Positions 25,902-32,772 of a stretch of 44,185 nucleotides of DNA are shown here, one piece after another (position 1 is the first letter of the stretch; every line of letters begins with the position of its first letter). The notes under the pieces are model-generated. The model did no database searches. It was not told the DNA's origin and saw only the letters and a program-made list of their open reading frames with translations. A program made the translations under genes and the position numbers. Source of the DNA: a virus; IMG/VR virus record IMGVR_UViG_3300025120_000124, positions 1 to 44,185 of that record. One strand, written 5' to 3'.

Positions 25902-25973
25902 AAAAAAGTGGGGGGAAGGTGTGACGTTTCACACGCTCATCCGATCGAATTGCATCCCGAAAGGCGTCCCCCC
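25902..25973 (-). terminator. Structured 3' end with U-run after the second leftward operon
   Basis: Minus strand: a 7-bp closing stem GGGGGGA/TCCCCCC (25967-25973 with 25910-25916) encloses about 50 bases, including a perfect hairpin GTGTGA-AACG-TCACAC (25919-25934). TTTTTT follows at 25902-25907. This could end the operon whose last gene stops at 25989, but the interior is larger than a usual terminator and might be a structured RNA domain. Confidence 0.55.
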
Positions 25974-25988
25974 GTGGTCAAACATCAA

Positions 25989-26204
25989 TCAACCAATGAT
26001 GCCGTTGTGAAGAGCTTTGTCGGTGACTTCACCCGATCGAGTGACCCAGCCGTCTTCAATCAACGCAGTCGCGGTTCGACCATAGTGTCCTTGCAGTGAC
26101 CACACTGACCCATCGGAGATGAGAGCAGAGAATAGTTGTAGTGTACCAAAGGTGTCAAGTTCCCCGCACTCGTAGTCGAGGATTTGTGATAGTGTATTGT
26201 TCAT
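25989..26204 (-). CDS. Small acidic protein (71 residues), unknown
   Basis: Start chosen at the ATG at 26204 (MNNTLSQILDYECGELD) because it overlaps the upstream stop by four bases, the rule in this operon. Likely a small winged-helix-sized domain (ALISDGSVWSLQG, then TALIEDGWVTRSGEVTDKA), reminiscent of wHTH turn-and-wing order, but the similarity is weak. Last gene of the second unit. Confidence 0.6.
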   Translation of the reverse strand: MNNTLSQILDYECGELDTFGTLQLFSALISDGSVWSLQGHYGRTATALIEDGWVTRSGEVTDKALHNGIIG

Positions 26205-26437
26205 TGTTCTTTTGTTTGTGGTTCCACAATCTTGACCGTCCACCCATCAGGGCATAGGTCCATGGTCGCTCGGTCGAGAGCGTGGTCAAGGCTCCAAGCC
26301 TTAAACGTCATCTCCCTCCAATCGTCGCGGTCACGTCCACGATAGTACGTCATCGTGTAGTCGTCAGTCGGAACCGACTTCGGTACTTCTCCGTTCTCGA
26401 ACCAAGTTGCCTTGGGGTAGCGTTCCCATATATTCAT
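26201..26437 (-). CDS. Small protein (78 residues), unknown
   Basis: Start at the ATG at 26437 (MNIWERYPKATWFENGE), overlapping the upstream stop by four bases. Rich in Trp, Asp and Arg (YYRGRDRDDWREM). No family recognised. Both ends are joined to neighbours by ATGA overlaps. Confidence 0.6.
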   Translation of the reverse strand: MNIWERYPKATWFENGEVPKSVPTDDYTMTYYRGRDRDDWREMTFKAWSLDHALDRATMDLCPDGWTVKIVEPQTKEQ

Positions 26438-26694
26438 GTGTATTTGTTTTCGATTCGTTGTTTGGTTTCTTCGCAACAGGCCACCCATGCCTCCATGTTG
26501 ATGAAGGGAGTCTTGCCTTCCTCCCGCATCTTGGCGTCGTGTTCGAGGATTTCATCCTTGATGTCGATGTAGTGGTCAAGTCCCTTCTGCAAGCAGTCGA
26601 GCACCACCATCTGTACCATCGCCCCGTGCTTGGAGCCGTGGTCCATGATGTGTGCAAGGAACTCCGTGTTGGTCATATCTTTAATATCATTCAT
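26434..26694 (-). CDS. Small helical protein (86 residues), unknown
   Basis: 86 residues, helical, with a possible amphipathic core (MVQMVVLDCLQKGLDHYIDI). It overlaps both neighbours by four bases. No family recognised. Confidence 0.6.
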   Translation of the reverse strand: MNDIKDMTNTEFLAHIMDHGSKHGAMVQMVVLDCLQKGLDHYIDIKDEILEHDAKMREEGKTPFINMEAWVACCEETKQRIENKYT

Positions 26695-26837
26695 GTCAAA
26701 TCAAATTGTGTATTCTTGAAGGCCTCTTGTAGGCGAGCCTTGTTGCCGTTGTCTGCCGCATACCATGCGTCAATGAGCCTGTACTCAAACCCACCGCAGT
26801 GGGTCTGACGCTCTTCCAGTCGTTCGTGTTGTGTCAT
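26691..26837 (-). CDS. Small protein (48 residues), unknown
   Basis: ATG at 26837 and TGA at 26691; both overlap their neighbours as ATGA. Product begins MTQHERLEERQTHCGGFEYR and ends KNTQFDLT. The perfect fit into the overlap chain is the main support. Confidence 0.6.
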   Translation of the reverse strand: MTQHERLEERQTHCGGFEYRLIDAWYAADNGNKARLQEAFKNTQFDLT

Positions 26838-27031
26838 TGTTTGTTCCGTGATTCTGACCAGTATTCGATTTCTTCTTTGTGGATTCGGAAGCTTACAGCC
26901 TCTTGCAGGTCATCGCTCCACACGTTGTCCAACCATACGCCGTGGTCGTTAGGAGCACCCTGTACGGGGGAGGCAGAGAAGCCTTTGTTTTGCAGTTCTT
27001 TGACTGCACGTTCGCATTGTTCTTGTGTCAT
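26834..27031 (-). CDS. Small protein (65 residues), unknown
   Basis: Start at the ATG at 27031 (MTQEQCERAVKELQNKGF), overlapping the upstream stop by four bases; a longer frame from 27106 is unlikely. An N-terminal helix is followed by a short beta unit (HGVWLDNVWSDDLQE). No family recognised. Confidence 0.6.
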   Translation of the reverse strand: MTQEQCERAVKELQNKGFSASPVQGAPNDHGVWLDNVWSDDLQEAVSFRIHKEEIEYWSESRNKQ

Positions 27032-27216
27032 GATTCGTTGTCGTTTTCTCGTGATACGGGGACAAGCTCGTGCCACACCATCCATGTGGCTTGGCAGTCC
27101 TTGCATTCATAGTCGTGGATTGTGCTGACGTTTCCGTTGGCTGTGTAGCCCACCTCTTGTGAGCCGAGGAAGATGCCCTCTCCGCCACACTTGTGGCATG
27201 TATCGTGATTTTTCAT
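27028..27216 (-). CDS. Zinc-ribbon protein (62 residues)
   Basis: Two CxxC knuckles, Cys7/Cys10 (CHKCGGEG) and Cys38/Cys41 (CKDCQATW), separated by a beta-like segment, form a zinc ribbon. Such small ribbons often bind nucleic acid or proteins. It overlaps both neighbours by four bases in the second leftward unit. The specific role is unknown. Confidence 0.7.
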   Translation of the reverse strand: MKNHDTCHKCGGEGIFLGSQEVGYTANGNVSTIHDYECKDCQATWMVWHELVPVSRENDNES

Positions 27217-27527
27217 AGGTCAATGATTACGCCCTTCAACTCAAGGACTTCGGTTATAAATTCAGGTAGTTCGTAGCATCCATCGTACCCAACAAGGCGG
27301 ACACTGCCGTCCTCGTCATGTGCGGTTTCGAGCACACCTTCTGCATAGAAGCGTTCGCCTCCTGACTCAAGGTCGTAGGTTTCGTACCACCCACCATACT
27401 GGTGGTCGGGGTCAATCGTGACGGATGAGTCCATGACTACGTTGGTAGCTCGGTCTTTGTCCACGTCATAGGCCGTGGTCATTGCCACGTGTGGTAGCGT
27501 GGTCTTGAAGTGTTGTGTAAATTTCAT
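27213..27527 (-). CDS. Beta-rich acidic protein (104 residues), unknown
   Basis: 104 residues, beta-rich, acidic, ending VLELKGVIIDL. No membrane segment or known motif. It overlaps both neighbours by four bases. Confidence 0.6.
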   Translation of the reverse strand: MKFTQHFKTTLPHVAMTTAYDVDKDRATNVVMDSSVTIDPDHQYGGWYETYDLESGGERFYAEGVLETAHDEDGSVRLVGYDGCYELPEFITEVLELKGVIIDL

Positions 27528-27778
27528 TGGTTCTGAAGTTTGAAGATGAGGTTGTTGTCTGCGTCGTGAGCATAGTCGTCGAGCAGGTTCACGATGTCTT
27601 GCACCGCGTCAGGAGTGACGTCAGGGGTGCTGGCAATCAGAGTTGCGAAGCCCTTGACATCCTTAGGGACAAGGTTGGCCGCTCGGTTGAGCGTGGTCAG
27701 GTTCGCACCGAAGTGGAAGCCGTTGAGGTAGAGGACTGCACGTCCTACGGGTTGTGAAAAGAAATTGTCGTTTACCAT
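27524..27778 (-). CDS. First gene of the second leftward unit (84 residues), unknown
   Basis: 84 residues; a beta N-terminus (VGRAVLYLNGFHFGANL) then helices. It follows the promoter at 27816-27847 and starts the chain of eight ATGA-coupled genes to 25989. No family recognised. Confidence 0.6.
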   Translation of the reverse strand: MVNDNFFSQPVGRAVLYLNGFHFGANLTTLNRAANLVPKDVKGFATLIASTPDVTPDAVQDIVNLLDDYAHDADNNLIFKLQNQ

Positions 27779-27796
27779 GGTGTATGGGTTTGGGGG

Positions 27797-27819
27797 TTGA
27801 TGTTTGATTCGACTACAAA
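27797..27819 (-). repeat. Leader repeat shared by leftward promoters (copy 2)
   Basis: Differs from 25711-25733 at one base of 23. It sits at the same place relative to the -7 element, so the two leaders start almost identically. Confidence 0.75.
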
Positions 27820-27847
27820 GTTAAGGCAAGAGATTCCTAATTGCAAG
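27816..27847 (-). promoter_or_regulatory. Bacteroidota-type promoter for the 27778-25989 operon
   Basis: Minus strand CTTG (27844-27847), a 20-base spacer and TAACTTTG (27816-27823): full match at -7 and three of four at -33. The first ATG is at 27778. Confidence 0.7.
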
Positions 27848-27868
27848 TTTTTTAACACTTTTAACATT

Positions 27869-28039
27869 TCAGGGTTCCTCCTCATCCTCTTCGAGGACAA
27901 GGCACCCATCGACCGCATCCAAGCAGCCGTCACGTTCGAACGCCACGTAGTAGCACGACCCGTATGAGAAGGCCATGTTCTTGACCTCGCACCCTGTGGG
28001 TACGCTTGCAAGAGCTTTGAGCAGGACCAAAGTCATCAT
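27869..28039 (-). CDS. Small Cys-containing acidic protein (56 residues)
   Basis: ATG at 28039 overlaps the upstream TGA (ATGA); a second ATG follows at once at 28036. Product starts MMTLVLLKALASVPTG, has four Cys and an acidic end (LVLEEDEEEP). The N-terminus is mildly hydrophobic but is not a clear signal peptide. It ends just before the promoter of the next unit. No family recognised. Confidence 0.55.
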   Translation of the reverse strand: MMTLVLLKALASVPTGCEVKNMAFSYGSCYYVAFERDGCLDAVDGCLVLEEDEEEP

Positions 28040-28446
28040 GCCTCCATGGGTTCGGGTGCTCCCATTGCAAGCATCTGGACATAGCGCACTGCGTCCTCCA
28101 CGTTGTACCCATCAGCCACAAGGTCCGAGAACTCTGGGATGGATGCGACATCAAAGGGGACCGACTCTTGATTGGGTTGAGCCTTCGGCTTGCGCTTGGG
28201 CTTGTCAGCAGGGAGGTACGTCTCACTCACGTTGTCACGTGCTTGGGCTTCCTCCAGCTTCTGAGCCTTCGACTTGCGCTTGACACGCTTGGCCTTCGGC
28301 TTGGCCTTGGTTTCCTCCATCTCGTTCACTTGGGTGATGAGGGCTTGCAGGAGCTTGACGGCTTCCGCCTTACGCTCGGCAGTGGGACGATAGAGGGCTT
28401 GGTTGAACGCCTTCTTGGCGTCACGGATGTTGGTAGGTTGTGTCAT
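28036..28446 (-). CDS. Lys-rich protein (136 residues), first leftward gene
   Basis: Start chosen at the ATG at 28446 (MTQPTNIRDAKKAFNQ), just downstream of the promoter at 28497-28529; an upstream in-frame ATG would lie beyond the promoter. The N-terminal 50 residues are helical, the middle is a Lys/Ala linker (KAKPKAKRVKRKSKA), and the C-terminus has a UBA-like stretch (LVADGYNVEDAVRYVQML). It may bind nucleic acid through the basic linker. Function unknown; probably among the first genes expressed. Confidence 0.65.
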   Translation of the reverse strand: MTQPTNIRDAKKAFNQALYRPTAERKAEAVKLLQALITQVNEMEETKAKPKAKRVKRKSKAQKLEEAQARDNVSETYLPADKPKRKPKAQPNQESVPFDVASIPEFSDLVADGYNVEDAVRYVQMLAMGAPEPMEA

Positions 28447-28496
28447 GTTACACAGGTTTGATGTTTGATGCGGCCCGACTATCGAACCGACGACCA

Positions 28497-28529
28497 CAAA
28501 GATGGGGGCAACAGAATCCAAATTCCAAA
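28497..28529 (-). promoter_or_regulatory. Bacteroidota-type promoter for the first leftward unit
   Basis: Minus strand TTTG (28526-28529), a 21-base spacer and CATCTTTG (28497-28504), one mismatch from TAnnTTTG. It lies about 50 bases upstream of the ATG at 28446 and shares the ATCAAACATCAA leader with the other two leftward promoters. Confidence 0.6.
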
Positions 28530-28995
28530 CTTTGAAGGGACTTATTCCATGCGTGATTTTACCGAAGGTAAAACAGGCGCGAAGAATACGCATACGCGAG
28601 GGACGCCTGCCTCGATGCGATGTGTGTGTGACCCCTGGGCAGTGTGTGCATACATGATGTGATACATGAGGTGAGGGAGTGTCCCGTACAGAGCTACAAC
28701 TGGTTGCGATTGATTGACTCCAGCGGTACTTTACTCAACAGCCACAACGTAGTGATTGTCAGTCACTTGGCAAAAAGCTGAAAGTTACACGCAAACGCGG
28801 GAAATGCACGTATTTACGCCCAAACGGATGCGTTTCGGGTACGCGTACGTGACGCCGTATAGTATATATAGTCCCCAATCTGCGTATTTCTGATCAAAAT
28901 TTTAACCCCAGCGTTTTTTCGGGTGTTCTCTTCTCTAAACCTAAACCCTTGACCAGCAATGCGTTAAACAATGTTGATTAAACGTTAACTTTAGT
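28530..28995. other. Non-coding divergent control region, possible origin
   Basis: No convincing gene. It holds a hairpin with GATG loop and an 8-bp stem with one bulge (28819-28839), directly followed by a perfect 10-base palindrome GTACGCGTAC (28839-28848), several ACGC/GCGT words, then an AT-rich tract (28858-28996) with TATATATAG and repeats of GTTAAAC/GTTAAC type. The mix of a palindrome-rich part and an easily melted part between divergent units fits an origin or master control region; this is inferred. Confidence 0.45.
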
Positions 28996-29027
28996 CTTGA
29001 CTTTTAAAGAAAAAGGTTATACCTTCG
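28996..29027 (+). promoter_or_regulatory. Rightward promoter before the late block
   Basis: CTTG (28996-28999), a 20-base spacer and TACCTTCG (29020-29027), one mismatch from TAnnTTTG. The roughly 100-base leader contains an inverted repeat CGTGTTA/TAACACG (29043-29049 with 29084-29090) and a GCATGC palindrome at 29050, so the leader may be structured. Confidence 0.55.
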
Positions 29028-29125
29028 CTATCTAAAGCAAAGCGTGTTAGCATGCTGAGTCTTTGTTTGGTGTTTGATGAAGATAACACGTCAGATACAA
29101 GGTTAAATCAAAGGATAGCTGTGTA

Positions 29126-29359
29126 ATGTCAGAAAAAAAGATACGGGTTCGTAAAAAGCGCACCAAAGCGGTAAAATACAACCCCATTAAGAATAAGAAG
29201 GGTAATCTCCTGCCCGAGGCAGAGGTAGTAACGTATACAGGCAGCCCCAGGGTGCAGGCTATGAAGAAGCGTCAGGACAAAAGGCGCAGTAGGCGCAGTA
29301 ACTTGAGTCAAAAGATCAAATCGGTCCTTAAGCGCAGGGAGTCGAAAGGCAAGGGGTGA
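29126..29359 (+). CDS. Small very basic protein (77 residues)
   Basis: About half the residues are Lys, Arg or Ser at the ends (MSEKKIRVRKKRTKA; KRRSRRSNLSQKIKSVLKRR). Probably binds nucleic acid. First gene of the rightward block after the control region, separated from the next by its own promoter. No family recognised. Confidence 0.6.
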   Translation: MSEKKIRVRKKRTKAVKYNPIKNKKGNLLPEAEVVTYTGSPRVQAMKKRQDKRRSRRSNLSQKIKSVLKRRESKGKG

Positions 29360-29378
29360 TTACGCAGAGTAGTCTACC

Positions 29379-29409
29379 CTTGTGGTTAAATTTTATCTGA
29401 GTATATTTG
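29379..29409 (+). promoter_or_regulatory. Rightward Bacteroidota-type promoter
   Basis: CTTG (29379-29382), a 19-base spacer and TATATTTG (29402-29409), a full match to TAnnTTTG. The next ATG is at 29426. Likely drives the late genes from 29426 onward. Confidence 0.65.
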
Positions 29410-29425
29410 CTCCAAAGTAAAAACT

Positions 29426-30442
29426 ATGCCTATACCACTACTAGCTGCTGCAGCAAAGGCCGCAGCCCCGATGTTAAAGAAAGCAGCTGCCAAAGCTGTC
29501 AAGAGAAAAGCAGTTAGTACCGCACAGAAGGCGGTAAGCAAGAAGGAGGAGGAGGAGAATCAAGCTAAGAAGGGTCTGAAGGTCAAGAAGTACAACAACG
29601 GAGGAAAGGGTGATCCTAAGAAGAAAGGAAAAACTGCAAAACAGATTATTGCTGAGTCAAAGTCTATCATGGAGAGGAGTGGTGTCAGCGATGCCGAGTA
29701 CGAGAGACACAAGAATAGAATTGCTAAAGTGACTGAGACAGAGAAACAAACAAAGATAAAAAACGACCAGCGCAACAACCCAGTCAAGAAGGGTGGTCAA
29801 AAGAAAGCTTTTACTTCTAAGTCATTGGCAGCAAAAGCTGAGCTTGAGGCTAAAATCAAGAAGGCTAAGGGCACACCCGCTGCCAAGGCTCTAGTAGAGA
29901 AGTACAGATCTATGTTCAAAGCCATGAAAGGTGCTAAGGTCAAGAAGTATGCAGCTGGTGGCGGGCCGATGGATCCCACGCTGGACCCTACTGAAAAGTC
30001 AAATGCCCCATCCCTTAGCGGTGACCCGTTTTCCAAGCCAATCGCAAAATCATCTAGCGCAAAAGAAGTAACCGAATCTGCTGATGAGGCAAAAGTTCCT
30101 GCAGGTGAAGGAAAAAGTGAAGGAAAAGGGAAGAAGGCAGCTAAGATCATTGGTAAGCAGAGAGCCAACTACGATAAGAGAAGAGCTACTGGTGAGGGTA
30201 AAGCAGCACGGAGCTCCATGATGTCCTACAAGAAGGGCGGGAAGGCCAAGAAGTTCCCAGATCTCACAGGAGACGGGAAAGTAACCATGGCTGACATACT
30301 CAAGGGTAGAGGTGTGGTTGCTAAGAACGGAGCAAAGGTTAAGAAGAAGAAAAAGTACGTGGCTAAGGGCGCCGACAAAGCTGATGTGAGAGGTGATAGA
30401 AAGGCAGCTCGCATCAACAAAAGACTTAAAAGAAAAGCATGA
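29426..30442 (+). CDS. Lys-rich late protein with EF-hand-like loop (338 residues)
   Basis: Very basic and Ala-rich. It repeats a VKKYxxGG-type motif (VKKYNNGGKGD, VKKYAAGGGPMD, YKKGGKAKKF) and has an EF-hand-like loop at 279-290 (DLTGDGKVTMAD) followed by ILKGRG, a segment I recall from many marine phage proteins. Low complexity suggests long disordered regions. It overlaps the next gene by four bases. A virion or DNA-condensing role is likely but not proven. Confidence 0.65.
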   Translation: MPIPLLAAAAKAAAPMLKKAAAKAVKRKAVSTAQKAVSKKEEEENQAKKGLKVKKYNNGGKGDPKKKGKTAKQIIAESKSIMERSGVSDAEYERHKNRIAKVTETEKQTKIKNDQRNNPVKKGGQKKAFTSKSLAAKAELEAKIKKAKGTPAAKALVEKYRSMFKAMKGAKVKKYAAGGGPMDPTLDPTEKSNAPSLSGDPFSKPIAKSSSAKEVTESADEAKVPAGEGKSEGKGKKAAKIIGKQRANYDKRRATGEGKAARSSMMSYKKGGKAKKFPDLTGDGKVTMADILKGRGVVAKNGAKVKKKKKYVAKGADKADVRGDRKAARINKRLKRKA

Positions 30443-30741
30443 AGAACGTTATGAAGTTTAACGCCAAGAAAGGCGATAAGGTAAAGATGCTGGAGAAAGG
30501 CGGAAAAGGACCTGGTGATCCAAAGAAAAAGATCAAGTCTATGCTTGAGGGCGGAGCTTCTGACAAAGAGATCAACGCGTACCTAAAGAAAAGCGGTGTC
30601 TCTAAGACTCACGATGTGAGCTGGGATAACGTTCAGATGACAGTAAACATGAAGCCAAAAAAAGGCAATTTCGGAGAGCCCGATAAGCCAGGACAACGAA
30701 GCGACAACTTCAAAAAAGGCGGTAAAACAAAAAACAAATGA
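30439..30741 (+). CDS. Basic late protein (100 residues), GG-motif type
   Basis: Lys/Gly-rich with LEKGGKGPGDPKKK near the start and FKKGGKTKNK at the end, echoing the preceding protein. A short helical segment (SMLEGGASDKEINAYLKKSGV) looks folded. ATGA overlaps at both ends. Function unknown. Confidence 0.6.
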   Translation: MKNVMKFNAKKGDKVKMLEKGGKGPGDPKKKIKSMLEGGASDKEINAYLKKSGVSKTHDVSWDNVQMTVNMKPKKGNFGEPDKPGQRSDNFKKGGKTKNK

Positions 30742-31289
30742 GAACTTTTAGATATCAAAACGGAGGTAGACAACAAGGAACCCCTGCCCCACCAGCTTTT
30801 ATTCAAAACGATCCAAACTTTAAGAACGTAAGGTTTGTAGGTAAAAACCCTGGTCATGAAGGAAGGGGTCGCATGGCCCCAGACTTTAGGTACGACGCTG
30901 AGGGCGTAAAGTTCTATGGTTTTCACGACGATGGTCTTGAGTTTGTAGATAAAGATGGAAACGCATTTATTGCCGAGAGAAGAAGCGACGATGGCCAGGA
31001 CATGTTTAAGTACCTCCAAAACAACTACGGAGCGCAATACTCTAACGAATACGGTATGGCTACGGAAGGGAGCACTGATACCAAAGGATTTCCAGCAGCA
31101 AATACAAGCGATCTTATGTTCAACCTTTCAATGGAGAACTCAAGAGATGCTCAAGGAAATGTAGTATCAGGACCATCTGAACAGCAGAGAGATGCTAGGT
31201 TCAAACAGAATCAGCAGCACGTCTTTAAGAATGGTGGCATTATGAGTCAGCCTAGAAAAAGAGGGCTCAGAGACATGTTCAGAAGATAA
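30738..31289 (+). CDS. Late protein (183 residues), GG-motif type
   Basis: Starts MRTFRYQNGGRQQG and ends FKNGGIMSQPRKRGLRDMF, with the GG motif near both ends. The middle (FRYDAEGVKFYGFHDDG) is beta-like and acidic. It shares one base with the next start (TAATG). Not recognised; probably structural or assembly related by position. Confidence 0.6.
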   Translation: MRTFRYQNGGRQQGTPAPPAFIQNDPNFKNVRFVGKNPGHEGRGRMAPDFRYDAEGVKFYGFHDDGLEFVDKDGNAFIAERRSDDGQDMFKYLQNNYGAQYSNEYGMATEGSTDTKGFPAANTSDLMFNLSMENSRDAQGNVVSGPSEQQRDARFKQNQQHVFKNGGIMSQPRKRGLRDMFRR

Positions 31290-32167
31290 TGAACAGCATG
31301 AAATTCAACAGACCTAAAGGGGTCATGGGAATGATGAGTGGCGGTCGTGCGTATCAGCAAGGCGGTAAGCAACCAGAACCGACTTATGCTGGTCAGTTCT
31401 TTTCGCCTATTGCTTCAGATGCGGACTTCAGAGATTACGTTCTGTACCTCCCTGACTACAGCGGAAATGTGCTGGAGATGACTGATATGGATTTCAAACA
31501 ACTAGAGGACGCGGGTGCAGAAAGAATCTATCTACCGACAGGGGGAAGAGGGCAGATTGCAGATAAAAGGATGCCTCTTGTTGATGTAGGGGGTAGGCAA
31601 ATGCTTCGTGATGACGATTTCAAAACAGCTAAGATTGGAGACAAGACCGTTCTTGTTCCAGGACAGATCTTTCAACAAGGGGGAAGAGTTCAAGGCGATC
31701 CAATCAGAGGCAAGGTTGTTGCCGATGAAGGGGAAGTGATGAAAGACCCTAGCGGAAGGGACTATGTGAACATGGAGATCAACGGAGAGCTTGTCAAGGT
31801 GTACTCCGATGACTACGGCTGGGGTGAAGTTGAGGGGGCTGCCATGAGAGACGAGCAGGGCATGGGTAAGTTTATGTCTATCTCCACTGATGTTGATTAC
31901 CCTGTTGTGTTCAACGAAGAGTCTGGCGAGTATCAGCTCGATGCTGGCACCTATGATCAAGAGATGACTAGCAGATCAGAGCCACAGCAAGGAGAAAGAA
32001 ACCCACCTGTTGGGAACCTACTCAAGCAGATGGAGCAGATGGGCCAGCAACGCTTTGAAAAAAGCGATGGTTCTAGCGTAAGCTACCCAGGAAGAGAGTA
32101 TGGTGACTTTAACCCTCCAGTGCAAAGAGCAGTCAACAGAGGGATGAGACCTATTAAAAGAAACTAA
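31289..32167 (+). CDS. Late protein (292 residues), GG-motif type
   Basis: Begins MNSMKFNRPKG, then AYQQGGKQPEP and IFQQGGRVQGD carry the GG motif; the part after the second motif (GKVVADEGEVMKDPSGRDYV) looks like a small beta domain with a turn resembling 'xDEGEV' units in other phage proteins. Acidic Gln/Glu-rich linker near 245-260. Overlaps the next start by one base. Function unknown. Confidence 0.6.
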   Translation: MNSMKFNRPKGVMGMMSGGRAYQQGGKQPEPTYAGQFFSPIASDADFRDYVLYLPDYSGNVLEMTDMDFKQLEDAGAERIYLPTGGRGQIADKRMPLVDVGGRQMLRDDDFKTAKIGDKTVLVPGQIFQQGGRVQGDPIRGKVVADEGEVMKDPSGRDYVNMEINGELVKVYSDDYGWGEVEGAAMRDEQGMGKFMSISTDVDYPVVFNEESGEYQLDAGTYDQEMTSRSEPQQGERNPPVGNLLKQMEQMGQQRFEKSDGSSVSYPGREYGDFNPPVQRAVNRGMRPIKRN

Positions 32168-32622
32168 TGGCTACATTAACAGTAAGCATATCAGAAGACA
32201 TCACCCTGAATGGTAGGTCTCGTGGTTCTGAGCTAACGCAAAGCATCGCATCTATCTCAGAGGTGTATCACAGAATCATCAACGTATCGCAGAACGTAGA
32301 GCACACCCTGCTTGAGCTAACCACCAATGCGGCCCATACCACAGGGTCCAAGGTTCTAGCTTCAGGGATGCAATACCTGCGCATCACAAACCTTGATGGG
32401 TCCAACGATGTGGTGGTAGAAGTAACCGACTCGTCATCAGAAGAGTACGCGGTCCTTCTTGCACCTGGAGAGAGCTACATACTGAACAACTCTAAGATGG
32501 ATGCCAATGCAACGGGAGACTCCAGCATAGGGGCAGAGGGTGATATGACCGATATAGATAAGATCGCTGCTACAGGAAGTGGTGGTGCATGCGATGTTGA
32601 GGTTTTTGCGGCTATAACGTGA
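32167..32622 (+). CDS. Beta-rich virion-type protein (151 residues)
   Basis: Ser/Thr-rich beta protein with a core like small head or tail decoration proteins (YLRITNLDGSNDVVVEV, LLAPGESYILNN). It is the kind of short single-domain protein often found in phage particles. No membrane segment. The assignment is by composition and context. Confidence 0.55.
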   Translation: MATLTVSISEDITLNGRSRGSELTQSIASISEVYHRIINVSQNVEHTLLELTTNAAHTTGSKVLASGMQYLRITNLDGSNDVVVEVTDSSSEEYAVLLAPGESYILNNSKMDANATGDSSIGAEGDMTDIDKIAATGSGGACDVEVFAAIT

Positions 32623-32631
32623 TAAGTAGGC

Positions 32632-32772
32632 TTGAACAAGCACTACTTTAACACCAAGAAAAAGAGAAAGGACCCCGCCAAGGAGTCAGAACTAATACGC
32701 CTCAACAATGAAGCTATCAAAAAATCTGTCACTCGCAGAAGTGACAAAAAGCAACACGGCAAAGCGCCTTAA
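32632..32772 (+). CDS. Possible small basic protein (46 residues)
   Basis: TTG at 32632 to TAA at 32772, filling the gap after the beta-rich gene and overlapping the endolysin start by 65 bases. Product MNKHYFNTKKKRKDPAKESE and onward is basic and helical. The TTG start and long overlap make it uncertain. Confidence 0.3.
   Translation: MNKHYFNTKKKRKDPAKESELIRLNNEAIKKSVTRRSDKKQHGKAP

Noticed and set aside
25902-25973. Hammerhead ribozyme-like words (GATGAG, GAAAC, GTC) in the structured element
   Set aside because: The core lacks the CUGA start and stem II cannot pair; the GTGTGA/TCACAC hairpin explains the same bases better.
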